Shown here one piece after another: positions 8,480-18,000 of a stretch of DNA of 64,000 nt. The notes beneath the pieces were generated by a model. It saw only the letters and a program-made list of their open reading frames with translations, had not been told where the DNA came from and did not search any database. Location: the NCBI RefSeq assembly GCF_024622195.1, contig NZ_JANKBI010000010.1, positions 127,746-191,745 of the forward strand. The letters run 5' to 3'. This DNA comes from Murimonas intestini. Lineage in GTDB: Bacteria > Bacillota > Clostridia > Lachnospirales > Lachnospiraceae. The translations under genes and the position numbers were made by a program. The first letter of the stretch is position 1, and each line of letters starts with the position of its first letter.

Positions 8480-10276
8480 ATGTCAGGCCGTCTGAAAAAA
8501 TACAGGGACTTTTTCTTAAATCTGTCCCTTTACAGAAAAATCGTACTGATCGTCTCTGTCAGCCTCTTCTGTATGTATCTTGCATTCTATGCAAGTATAC
8601 AGTATCTGTCAAACTACTATGAACAGGAGCTGTATGAATCTAATGCAAAATCCCTGTCTCATACGGCTGCAGCCATAGCGGCACAGATGCAGACAATAGA
8701 GACGATAACTGCCAATATCATAGATGATTCTGTCATACAGGATAACCTGTACCGGCTGAAGGATACTTCCCCTGAAAACAGGACCGCTCTTTTTAAAAAA
8801 GATATATATCAGGCATTATATGCCTACACCTTCTATAACAGTTATGTACAGTCTATCAATATCATTCTGGAGGACGGCAGCAATATCTGTATGGGCAATT
8901 CTGACTATATCAAAAATTTTGACCTTGCAAAACTGGAAACAGATGCAGACAGCAATAAGGGGAGCCTCAAATGGGCTTCTCCTGTATCTGCTGACAGTGA
9001 TGTCACCTGTTTCAGGCAGATCAGACAGAAAAAATATCTGACATTTGAAAAGCTGGCTGATCTGTATATTGTTGTGGACATCGGGGGACTGATCCGGGAT
9101 TCCCTCACAAAATCGGGCTATATCCCTGATGGGTCAGACTTTGTACTTTTAGAGAACGGAAAGCGGATTTATCCTGGTTCCCCATCCAATGACAGCCTGT
9201 ATGGACAGATCTTCAGCACTCTGAAAGAAGACAGCCGTTCTTATACAGTAATGACAATTGAAGGAAATAAGGAATTTATTATAGCAGGCACTATTCCGTA
9301 TATTGAGTGGAATTATCTGTACTTCAGGGACTATGCCCCCATCTTCCACAATCTTTGGCTGACCAGGATCAAGGTTCTGATCGTAACTGTATGCTGTACT
9401 ATACTATCGCTGTTTGCGGTACAGGCTACTCTGAAATTTATTTTTAAACATTTTAATTATCTTATTGAAAAAATCCAGTGCTTTGGAAACGGCAGGCAGC
9501 CTCCTGACGACATCAGGAACCACCAGTATGAATCACGCCAGGACGAGATAGGCCAGCTTCACAGAAGTTTTGATGAGATGACTAAAAATGTAAGATCCCT
9601 TCAGAACCAGAATTATGAAAAGCAGCTTCTGCTCAAAGATGCCACAATCAAAATGCTCCAGCAGCAGATTAATCCGCATTTTCTATACAATACACTGGAT
9701 ACAATTAACTGGATGGCCCAAAAATATGGTGTGGAGGATATCTCTGTCATGGCCAAGTCACTTGGGAACCTGTTCCGTGCGTCAATCAATGGACAAGATG
9801 ACCTGATTCCTCTGTCAGAGGAGCTCTCCGTCCTTGAGAATTATATACGTATACAAAGGATACGTTTTAAGGACCGTCTGGAATTTATACTTGAAGTCCC
9901 CGAAGATATATCAAGTCTCTGTGTCCCGAAACTTTGTATACAGCCTCTCGTTGAAAACGCTTTAAAACACGCAATGGAATATTCAGATGATATCTGCACG
10001 ATTCACGTAAATATCCAGGTCTCAGAGCAAAAATGCAGAATCAGGGTATCCAATACAGGTTCCAGGTTTTCTGAAGACCTGCTTCAAAAAATTGAGACTA
10101 TGCAGGTAACTCCCCGTGGCTCCGGCGTGGGGCTTACAAATATTAATTCCCGCTTAAAACTGCTCTACGGGGAAGAATATGGGCTGAAGTTCTATAATAC
10201 AGACGATATGGCCGTTGTAGTTCTGGTCATTCCGCAGGAAATGGAGGTTTCTGATGCTAAGACTGATGATTGCTGA
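8480..10276 (+). CDS. Sensor histidine kinase, YesM type
   Basis: 598 residues. Membrane helix about 20-40, an extracellular sensor of about 250 residues, a second helix near 295-320, a HAMP-like linker, then a His_kinase domain with the phospho-acceptor motif QQQINPHFLYNTLDTINWMA and an HATPase_c domain with VENALKH (N box) and GSGVGLTN (G box). This is the LytS/YesM class that partners with AraC-type regulators. The preferred start is ATG 8480 with GGAGG upstream. The gene overlaps the regulator gene that follows by 23 bases, so both are coupled. Being downstream of GH28, it probably senses a pectin-type oligosaccharide or the loaded binding protein; this is inferred. Confidence 0.9.
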   Translation: MSGRLKKYRDFFLNLSLYRKIVLIVSVSLFCMYLAFYASIQYLSNYYEQELYESNAKSLSHTAAAIAAQMQTIETITANIIDDSVIQDNLYRLKDTSPENRTALFKKDIYQALYAYTFYNSYVQSINIILEDGSNICMGNSDYIKNFDLAKLETDADSNKGSLKWASPVSADSDVTCFRQIRQKKYLTFEKLADLYIVVDIGGLIRDSLTKSGYIPDGSDFVLLENGKRIYPGSPSNDSLYGQIFSTLKEDSRSYTVMTIEGNKEFIIAGTIPYIEWNYLYFRDYAPIFHNLWLTRIKVLIVTVCCTILSLFAVQATLKFIFKHFNYLIEKIQCFGNGRQPPDDIRNHQYESRQDEIGQLHRSFDEMTKNVRSLQNQNYEKQLLLKDATIKMLQQQINPHFLYNTLDTINWMAQKYGVEDISVMAKSLGNLFRASINGQDDLIPLSEELSVLENYIRIQRIRFKDRLEFILEVPEDISSLCVPKLCIQPLVENALKHAMEYSDDICTIHVNIQVSEQKCRIRVSNTGSRFSEDLLQKIETMQVTPRGSGVGLTNINSRLKLLYGEEYGLKFYNTDDMAVVVLVIPQEMEVSDAKTDDC

Positions 10277-11765
10277 TGACGAACAGATCATACGTGAAAC
10301 ACTGGCAGAAATAATTGATTATGAAGCTCTTGGGTACACACTTATCGCCGCCGCCCGGAACGGCATGGAAGCCTATGAGATCATCTGTGACGAGTATCCT
10401 GATGTCGTCATTACTGATATCAGGATGCCCATTCTGGGCGGCCTGGAATTAATAGAACGGGCAATGAAATCAGATTCCAATATCACCTTTATACTCCTGT
10501 CAGGCTACAGCGAATTCGAGTACGCCAAACAGGCTATGCGCTATGGGGTACGCCACTACCTGTTAAAGCCTACTGATAAAGACGAGCTGATAGATGCTCT
10601 TAATGCAGTTCGCCAGGAACGTCTGCTGGAAAGCCGCCATAAGGAAGAAAGCCGCCGTGAGATTCTGGCAAAACTGGAAGCGCCGCTGGAGCAGTGTTTT
10701 CTTATGGAAGCTCTGGAGTCTCTGGACAATTTCCCACCTGTATACAGAAAATACCAGTCTCTCCTGTCCATTCCTTACGCTCATCTGACTGCCTGTGTCT
10801 GTTCCTATGTGGAGGAGGTCTGCCTGAAAAGATTCGCCTCAGACGTGTACCAATATTTTGCCGCCCGGCATATTCCGCTTTGCTTCCCTGTCTTATATGT
10901 CCGGAATAATGCAATTCTCATCTTTCAGGCAGCAGCCCTGAAAGACCTGGAAAATCTAAAAGAATATTTAAGCCAGCTTACCTGTCCCGGCCAGACAGTG
11001 ACCTTTGAACCAAACATCCTGCATCCAGACACAAGTCTGAACCTTTTTCATACTGTTTTTGGCAAGCTTTCCCGTTTTGAGCAGATACTTATGCTGGATC
11101 CCGGGGGTAAAGTCAATGAAATCCACAATAACATCGCATCACCTTCACAGATCAACCGCATAACTGAAGCTATCCTGCTTGCTGATAATTCCTCTTCTAT
11201 AGGCACAGTGCTTGATACAGTTTTTGACGATCAGCTTTCACTGGATACAGCCAGAAATCTGGCTCTTGGTCTTTTTCTGAAGCTGAATCCCATTCGTGAG
11301 GAGCAGCCCCTGGATGCAGCCTGTGATTTCTTCCACAAATTATACAGCTGCACTGATATCAGCGCCGTCAAGGATTTCATGCAGGTGGCAACCCAGCAGA
11401 AAAAGGCCTGTCCTTCTTCGGAAAGACAGAGCCCTAATATCACTCTCGTAAAAGCATATGTAAAAAAACACTATGCAAATGAAAACCTCTCGCTTAAGTG
11501 GCTGGCTGAAAACTACCTGTTTGTAAGTGTCGGTTACCTCAGCAAACAGTTTGTTAAGGAAGAGGGAATCAGGTTTTCTGACTATCTGAACAGGGTAAGG
11601 ATGGATGAGGCTACACACCTCATGCGCTATTACCACAGTGACAACATTAACAATATAGCACGGCAGGTGGGTTTTGGAAACAATCCCCAGTATTTCCGGC
11701 AGGTATTTAAGCGATACCACAGCTGCACTCCCAGTGAGTACCTGAAAAACCTGCAGCCTGCGTAA
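10254..11765 (+). CDS. AraC-type response regulator, YesN type
   Basis: 503 residues. The receiver (about 1-120) has all expected residues: ADDE near position 8, VVITDIRMP for the acceptor Asp, LLSGYSEFEYA for the switch Ser, and LLKPTDK for the Lys. After a middle domain of about 270 residues come two AraC helix-turn-helix units (about 400-500; LSLKWLAENY... and NINNIARQVGFGNNPQYFRQVFKRY read piecewise). The start lies inside the kinase gene (23-base overlap), with GGAGG in the kinase coding sequence. It is the cognate regulator of the kinase at 8480 and probably activates the GH28 and/or ABC operon. Confidence 0.9.
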   Translation: MLRLMIADDEQIIRETLAEIIDYEALGYTLIAAARNGMEAYEIICDEYPDVVITDIRMPILGGLELIERAMKSDSNITFILLSGYSEFEYAKQAMRYGVRHYLLKPTDKDELIDALNAVRQERLLESRHKEESRREILAKLEAPLEQCFLMEALESLDNFPPVYRKYQSLLSIPYAHLTACVCSYVEEVCLKRFASDVYQYFAARHIPLCFPVLYVRNNAILIFQAAALKDLENLKEYLSQLTCPGQTVTFEPNILHPDTSLNLFHTVFGKLSRFEQILMLDPGGKVNEIHNNIASPSQINRITEAILLADNSSSIGTVLDTVFDDQLSLDTARNLALGLFLKLNPIREEQPLDAACDFFHKLYSCTDISAVKDFMQVATQQKKACPSSERQSPNITLVKAYVKKHYANENLSLKWLAENYLFVSVGYLSKQFVKEEGIRFSDYLNRVRMDEATHLMRYYHSDNINNIARQVGFGNNPQYFRQVFKRYHSCTPSEYLKNLQPA

Positions 11766-11800
11766 AATTTACCCTGCCGTCTATCATCTATCAGCCTGCG

Positions 11801-12850
11801 TCAATATATTTCCTTAGTGAACTGCACGTCGTCAAACATCTGCCCTGCTGTAAGATAAGCCATACCATCCTGGTAATCATGGAGCACATCTGGTGAATAC
11901 AGTATTTCTGCAAACATGTTGCGGGGGAGCAGCGAATAGAGGCTGTCACTGACCGGCCCTATGCAGTCCCGGCGGACCCCCGGTCCCCCCAGGGCAATAT
12001 ATCTGGGGTTAAGTATGCCGCAGATCCAGCTGATCATTCTTGTCACTGCCGCTGTATACTGTACATCATCTTCTGTACCATTCATCCATTCTTCCAGCAG
12101 TCTGCCATCTTCCATGTAAATCAGTCCCAGCTCTCCTGCAAAATTATGGCAGCCGCGTATGATCCTGCCTCCGGCGATAAATCCTGCACTGACACAGCCC
12201 TTTTCAAGATGAATGTAGGCCATGTTAGTGTCCTCCATCTTCTCTTCCGGAAACTCCCTCAGATAGCAGCGTCCAAATCCAATTGCAGTAGCATTCAGAT
12301 TATTCTCCAATACAACGGGGATATGATACCTCTCCGAAAGGATATCTCCCAGGTCAGATTTAAACCATTCATCACCGTGAATACTCTTTTTCCAGTAGCT
12401 GCCTCCCTCTACAATTCCCGGAACGCCTATCCCTATCGCTCTTATCTCTTTCTCCTTGAGCAGACCGTCCAGAAAGGATGTTATAACCTCCTGGATGTCC
12501 CTGTCTGCGATATCTAATTCTGTAGTATCCGTTATTTCACCGCAAGTGTTTACAAGAAGTCCGTAAATTTTCGTGCCTTCCATACATAAAGCAGCGCCAT
12601 AGTATCTGTCCGGCCTGAATCTGTACCTCTCAGCCTTGCGCCCGCCGCTTGACTCATCAAATCCGATACTCTCTATTTCACCGTTCTGCATCATTTCACT
12701 CAGCAGAGCGCGGACTGTGGTGGAACTGATCCTGGTTTCCTGTGCAATCTCCGCCCTTGTAGCTGTATTTTTATCCCTTATGGTTTTGCGGACAAGGGAC
12801 AGGTTGGCCTGTTTCAATAGCATGGGCCTGGCTGTTAATCTATCTTCCAT
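11801..12850 (-). CDS. ROK-family transcriptional regulator (NagC/XylR type)
   Basis: 349 residues. The N-terminal 65 residues form a winged helix (AEIAQETRISSTTVRALLSEM is the recognition region), followed by a ROK/ASKHA sugar-binding domain with GIGVPGIVEGG and ENNLNATAIG. The family's zinc motif CxCGxxGCxE is absent: the equivalent stretch reads RIIRGCHNFAGELGLIYMEDG, so metal binding is doubtful, and there is no sign that it is an active kinase. It converges with the yesN gene (35-base gap, no clear terminator) and is divergent from the GntR/ABC operon. It likely represses a sugar-use operon, target unknown. Confidence 0.85.
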   Translation of the reverse strand: MEDRLTARPMLLKQANLSLVRKTIRDKNTATRAEIAQETRISSTTVRALLSEMMQNGEIESIGFDESSGGRKAERYRFRPDRYYGAALCMEGTKIYGLLVNTCGEITDTTELDIADRDIQEVITSFLDGLLKEKEIRAIGIGVPGIVEGGSYWKKSIHGDEWFKSDLGDILSERYHIPVVLENNLNATAIGFGRCYLREFPEEKMEDTNMAYIHLEKGCVSAGFIAGGRIIRGCHNFAGELGLIYMEDGRLLEEWMNGTEDDVQYTAAVTRMISWICGILNPRYIALGGPGVRRDCIGPVSDSLYSLLPRNMFAEILYSPDVLHDYQDGMAYLTAGQMFDDVQFTKEIY

Positions 12851-12920
12851 ATTTGATTCTCCTATACTTTCAGTTTGTATCGGCCACTTTCAGCCTTTAC
12901 TTTTATAAGTTTATAATATA

Positions 12921-12948
12921 AGTATATCTGAAATTTTAGGTAAGTCAA
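12921..12948 (-). promoter_or_regulatory. Promoter of the ROK regulator gene
   Basis: On the minus strand TTGACT (12948-12943), 16-base spacer, TATACT (12926-12921), 71 bases before the start codon. The leader is very A+T-rich and contains repeated TATAA/CTTATA words that could be an autoregulatory site. The 288-base divergent gap holds this promoter and the one at 13063. Confidence 0.6.
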
Positions 12949-13062
12949 CACTTTCTTTACACTCCGTTTCGGTATCCGCTTGCAGGAGTCAAGGAATATA
13001 ATATCTGAACTCCCCATCGCAAGAGTTTGTTCATGGAATACACGCATGTAAAAATTTTGCTC

Positions 13063-13094
13063 TTGACCATTGTCTTATACTGTATTATACTGTA
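13063..13094 (+). promoter_or_regulatory. Promoter and palindromic operator of the GntR/ABC operon
   Basis: TTGACC (13063-13068), 17-base spacer, TATACT (13086-13091). Over the -10 lies a 17-base near-palindrome, tactgtattatactgta (13078-13094), which is also two tandem copies of the 10-mer TTATACTGTA (13075-13084 and 13085-13094). YtrA-type regulators usually bind such dyads over their own promoter. Confidence 0.65.
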
Positions 13095-13138
13095 CTTGTA
13101 TCAGCAATACACTTTACAATATCACGAGGAGGCATGGA

Positions 13139-13513
13139 ATGGAAATATTGATTAATAATCATGCCAGCAAGCCAATCTACGAGCAGATATCTTCTCAGAT
13201 AAAGGCTCTGATCATGAATGGAGACTTAAAGGCCGGGGAGGCCATCCCATCTATAAGAGCCATGGCCAAATCCCTGCATATCAGTGTGCTCACTGTGCAG
13301 AAAGCATATGATTCGCTCCAGGATGATGGATTTATAGAGACAACCGCTGGAAAAGGCTGCTTTGTATCCGTTCAAAACCAGGATTTTTATTTAGAAGAAC
13401 AGCAAAAGAAAATCGAAGAACATTTTACAGATGCTATCGATATCGCACGGTCCAGCGGAATTAAACTGGATAAACTGCAGGCGCTGCTGACTTTATTGTA
13501 TGAGGAGGATTGA
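13139..13513 (+). CDS. GntR-family regulator, YtrA subfamily
   Basis: 125 residues from ATG 13139, chosen because GAGGAGG (13126-13132) lies six bases upstream; a longer in-frame start at 13070 would fall on the promoter. The N-terminal winged helix reads KPIYEQISSQIKALI...LKAGEAIPSIRAMAKSLHISVLTVQKAYDSL (piecewise), as in GntR proteins, and is followed by only a short helical C-terminal tail, the mark of the YtrA subfamily. These regulators repress their own operon, usually an ABC transporter released under cell-envelope stress. The ABC ATPase gene starts 3 bases after the stop codon. Confidence 0.88.
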   Translation: MEILINNHASKPIYEQISSQIKALIMNGDLKAGEAIPSIRAMAKSLHISVLTVQKAYDSLQDDGFIETTAGKGCFVSVQNQDFYLEEQQKKIEEHFTDAIDIARSSGIKLDKLQALLTLLYEED

Positions 13514-13516
13514 GAT

Positions 13517-14374
13517 ATGGGCAAAAACGCACTAAAAATAACAGACCTTACAAAACAGTACAAGGATTTCACTCTGAACAACATTTCCTTTGAAGTGCCC
13601 CAGGGAAGCATAGTAGGCCTGATAGGAGAAAACGGCGCGGGTAAAAGTACAACATTAAAAGCAGTACTCGGTCTGATAAATACAGATGGCGGAAGTATTT
13701 CCTTATTTGACGGCGGCGGTATAAGTGAGGAAAATAAAGATCATATTGGAGTGGTATTCGACGGCAGCAACTATCCTGATACCCTCACCCCAAAACAGCT
13801 TGGGAACGTACTTAATACAATCTATCATACCTGGGACAGCAAAATATACAGCCGTTTACTTGATGAGTTTTCCCTTCCCCTGAGTAAAAAGCTCAAACAT
13901 TTCTCAAGGGGAATGACAATGAAATTTTCTATTGCAGCTGCTCTTTCTCATAATCCCAGGCTGCTGATCCTGGATGAGGCTACGAGCGGACTCGATCCTG
14001 TCATAAGAGACGATATTTTAGATATTCTCCTAGATTTTATGCAGGAGGAAGACCACTCCGTCCTGGTTTCATCACATATTACAAGTGATCTTGAAAAAAT
14101 TGCCGACTATATTGTGTTCCTTCACAACGGAAAGGTAATATTCTCCAAGCCAAAGGATGAATTATTAGTAAATTACGGGATCATCAAGTGCGGTGCAGCA
14201 CAGTTCAGCCTTTTTGACAGACAGGATATTGTTACCTGCAGGAAACAGGATTATGAATGGCAGGTGCTTGTCTCTGACAGGAAAAAAGCAGAAAAGAAAT
14301 ATCCAAAAGCACTTATACAGCCTGCCACGATCGATGAGATCATGCTCATGTATTTGAAGGGAGAAAAGCCATGA
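13517..14374 (+). CDS. ABC transporter ATP-binding protein (YtrB-like)
   Basis: 285 residues. Walker A GENGAGKST near residue 40, a variant signature FSRGMTMK instead of LSGGQ, Walker B LLILDEATSGLDP and the switch His in SSHIT. About 70 residues follow the nucleotide-binding domain, as in YtrB/BcrA-type ATPases. It sits between a YtrA-type regulator and a small membrane protein and overlaps the latter by four bases (ATGA), so the three form one operon. Related systems export or sense cell-wall antibiotics; the substrate is unknown here. Confidence 0.88.
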   Translation: MGKNALKITDLTKQYKDFTLNNISFEVPQGSIVGLIGENGAGKSTTLKAVLGLINTDGGSISLFDGGGISEENKDHIGVVFDGSNYPDTLTPKQLGNVLNTIYHTWDSKIYSRLLDEFSLPLSKKLKHFSRGMTMKFSIAAALSHNPRLLILDEATSGLDPVIRDDILDILLDFMQEEDHSVLVSSHITSDLEKIADYIVFLHNGKVIFSKPKDELLVNYGIIKCGAAQFSLFDRQDIVTCRKQDYEWQVLVSDRKKAEKKYPKALIQPATIDEIMLMYLKGEKP

Positions 14375-14976
14375 AAGGACTTCTTTTAAAAGACTTCTAT
14401 ATTATAAAATCATTGCTTCTTATAATACTTGTAGAGTTTGTAGCTGTAGGGACAGGTCTGGCCTTCCTGGCCTCACCGTATGTCCTGATCGTTCTGGCCA
14501 CTGTAATGTTGGGAATGATATCTGTTACTACAATAAATTCTGATAAAACATCCGGCTGGGCCAAGCTTTCTGTGACACTGCCTGTCAGCAGACAGACTTT
14601 AATCAGCAGTAAATATCTCATGTATGTTCTGCTCAGTGCGGCCGGACTTGCCGCCGGAACGCTGCTCAGCCTTGTTATTTCATTCATGTTCCGTGAGTTT
14701 GATCCTGAAAAGATATTCCTATTTATAAGTATCAGTATCACGCTCTGTTTTTTGTCAGGAAGCAGCATGATACCATGCTACTTTATTTTCAATGAAGAAA
14801 AAAGTATCTTAGGCTCCCTTATATCATATCCTTTGGCTGCCGGTATATTCGTAGTTCTCTCTCTGTTGTTCGATAATATGCTGCTGATGTCCATAACCTG
14901 CATCTGTGCTTCTGCTCTGTTATTTTTTATCTCGTTGACTCTGTCATGTAAGTTCATTCCGAAAAGGGATATTTAA
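14371..14976 (+). CDS. ABC-2 type permease, small (membrane partner of the YtrB-like ATPase)
   Basis: 201 residues with about six predicted membrane helices and almost no soluble part: MKGLLLKDFYIIKSLL at the start is typical of ABC-2 permeases paired with YtrA-regulated ATPases. A short cytoplasmic segment NSDKTSGWAKLSVTLPVSRQ (residues about 52-71) is the usual coupling region. The start overlaps the ATPase stop codon. A bidirectional hairpin terminator follows. Confidence 0.8.
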   Translation: MKGLLLKDFYIIKSLLLIILVEFVAVGTGLAFLASPYVLIVLATVMLGMISVTTINSDKTSGWAKLSVTLPVSRQTLISSKYLMYVLLSAAGLAAGTLLSLVISFMFREFDPEKIFLFISISITLCFLSGSSMIPCYFIFNEEKSILGSLISYPLAAGIFVVLSLLFDNMLLMSITCICASALLFFISLTLSCKFIPKRDI

Positions 14977-15004
14977 TATTAATATAATATGAAACATATA
15001 CAAG

Positions 15005-15040
15005 AAAAGCACTTTACCCATCTTAAGGCAAAGTGCTTTT
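15005..15040. terminator. Bidirectional hairpin terminator
   Basis: AAAAGCACTTT (15005-15015) and AAAGTGCTTTT (15030-15040) are perfect 11-bp arms around a 14-base loop. The A- and T-rich ends serve both directions: the ABC operon on + and the surface-protein gene on -. Confidence 0.75.
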
Positions 15041-15082
15041 CCACTGGATCCCGGCGGCAGATGGATTCTTCCGCCTAATCCA

Positions 15083-18000
15083 TCAGCGTTTTTCGAATTT
15101 ATCTTTCTTCTTTCTCCTCAATGCCAGCATAGAGAACATTACCAGCAGCGAGCCTGCAGCAGTTCCCCACAAACCTCTGCTATCAGTGTTATCTCCCGTT
15201 TTTGGTGTCTGAGTGTTGCCTGGGCTTTGGGGATTCTGGGAGTTGTTTGTGCCTGACTTTACCTGATTCCATCCTGCATACAATGTCATATTGCCGCTGA
15301 CCCTGTCGTTTTCAAAATCCCACAGTCTGATGCATTCTTTTTCAGTATACCAGCCCGTAAATAAATAATTATCACGTTTAGGTGATGCCGGAGACTGAAT
15401 CAGGCTGTTTTTTACAATACCTGTCATACTCTCTACGGCACTTCCGCCCTGGCTGTCAAAAGATACAGTAAATACGGCCTCAGAAGCAGGCGGGGTTTTC
15501 CCAGCTTCAGTCTCTGACATCCCTTCCGTTTCTGTCATTTTTTCCGACTCGGAAGCTTCTTCTGTCTCTGCCGGTTTCTCAGACTCTGCAATCTCTTCTG
15601 TCTCTGTCGGCTTCTCTGTTCCTGACTCACCCTCTGATTCTGTCATTTTTCCCGGCTCTGTGGTCTGCTCTGTCTCTGACATTTCCTCTGATTCAGATTC
15701 AACAGGCCGCCAGCCTGCATAAAGCGTCATATCACTGGTTATGGCATACTCTTCAAAATTCCACATTTCCGTACATTGCTGATCTCCATACCATCCTGTA
15801 AATATATAACCATTTCGTACAGGCTCAGCCGGAGGCTTGATTTTATCACCGTAAGCTACCCCGTCCATACTGTCTATCGCATTTCCGCCCTGACTGTCAA
15901 AGGATACTGCATACTTAATCTGAGTATCCTTATATGCTATGGAATACGCGGAAAATTTATCACTTACAACCAAGATTGTTGATTCATCAATATCTTTATG
16001 CGGTAAAATCTCAGCAGTTGTAATTCCATCTGACGTGTGTGCCCGGACTATAAAGATCTCCCTGGTATATCCTGCTGGAGCCTGCCTGATTTCAGCCGGT
16101 ATATTGAAGATCAGGCTTACCGGAGTTCTCAGCACATTGATATGTTCAGTGCTTTCCTGGCTGTCTGCGCGAACTGTCTTTAATACTCTCACATTAAAAT
16201 TTTTATACATTGTAGCGCCTGCCAGCTGGTTTTCTATAGCCTCACCTTCAGACTGTTCCGGTACCTCCTCTTCCACGACAAGTTCAATTCTATACGCACC
16301 ATTATTACTTTGCTGTAATTTCTCCGCTTCCTCAGAAGTCATATTTTCCAACAGCATATTCTTGTCTTCAACAATTACATCCCCTGAAACTTTTACCTCA
16401 ACACCAGGCAGTTTAGCTATGGCCTCGTTTAACTGTTTTTTAGAGTCCTCTGTGACTGCTGCCTGGGCATCTTCCGCCAAAGCTTCATAATGACGCTTAG
16501 CATCCAGAATTGACTCCTGCTGTTCAGGATCCGGGACAGCCCCCTCAGGAACCTGGGGTATCTGTTCTATTATTTCCTCCACATCTTTGGATGACATCAG
16601 AGAAAATACAGCGCCGACTGTATGGTCTGCCTGAATATCAGCAATTGTATACTTGTTCTTGATAACTCTGTCTATAACATCTGTACCATCTACTATGACA
16701 CTTTCCAGCATATATCCGTCATCAGCTTTAAACTTTAATTCTATATCTGTGCCCTGTACAGTCTCAAATGCATCCCCGGGACTTATCTGCCCATGGTCAG
16801 CCTTATTGACTTCTATATTAAATACCTTTCCATCGACTCCATTTAACTCAGCCTTGCCTGTCACTGTCTCATAATTATAGCTGTCTGCACTGTTTATTTT
16901 CGGTATGAAGGTCCATGTATACTCGTTTTTACCTGCCTGAAGCGTCTGGCCCGCATTCCAGCTGACCGTGCCCTCTGTATCCCCAACCGACAGTGATATC
17001 TCCGGCATCCCATCCGCAATATTTATCATTCCCTTTGGATAAACTGGCGTTACTGTAGACGGGGCCTGGCGCAGATTGACAGAGAAGTCATGGTATGTTG
17101 TTTTAAATGAAGTCGCTACATATTTACCATTTTTCTCATTGATAACGCACGCCTCAATCTTTACCCGACATGCTATCGCAAAACCCGGCTCCCTGACATC
17201 AGTCACCTCATAAGAATCCTTATCAAATCCTTCAAACTCTGTTTGAACCGAATTCAGCGTCAGCCAGTACCAGGAATAGTAAAATACCACATCCCCGACA
17301 GATGCTTTCCCGATAGGCTTTGCCAGGGGATGTTCTGCCGTCACTGTCAACGTCTGAGGAAGACCGTCATAGACCTTATCAATTCCATCACTGTAAGTAT
17401 ATACTGGGTCAGCCAACGGAACGATTGCGTAGAGTTTTTCCTGGGTCACATTGTCAGTCTCTGAGACTTCCTTTACCGCACTTGCAGAAAGTCCCCACCC
17501 CTTTCCCTGAATAACAGGAAATCTATAAGTACTGTCAGCTTTCCATACCCCATTTATATCCTTTGTGTAATTAAATGGACGGTTATATAGTCTGCTGATT
17601 GAATCTGCCGCCTGGCCGTCTCCATCCATAAATTTTATCTGGACTTCATATCCCAACTTTTTGCTGAGCGTAGATCCCACTAAGTTTTTGATAATACTAT
17701 AATCCAGCTCATCGCAGACAATCGCATTCAGTTTTGGCGAACTACCGAAGGTACTGCTCTGTAAAAACTCTGTGTTTGACTGGTCATCCATTTTAGGAAG
17801 ATACACTGTTTCCAGATTTGTACCATTAAACGCATTGGCTCCTACTTTTTGAATATTAGACGGAATGGTTAAAGAACCTGTCAGTCCACAGTTTCGAAAT
17901 GCAGATGTGGGTATTTCCTTGAGAGATGTACCCTCAAATCTGACAGAAGTGATACCTGCATTTCCTGAAAATGCAATTTGGTCAATTTTAGTTACATTCC

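Noticed and set aside
15500..15720. CRISPR-like repeats
   Set aside because: The repeated words encode the Glu/Ser/Thr-rich spacer of the surface protein in frame; there are no regular repeat-spacer units.
15939..16490. 183-residue frame on the + strand
   Set aside because: Antisense to the surface-protein gene; Ser-rich by mirror of the Glu/Thr-rich repeats.
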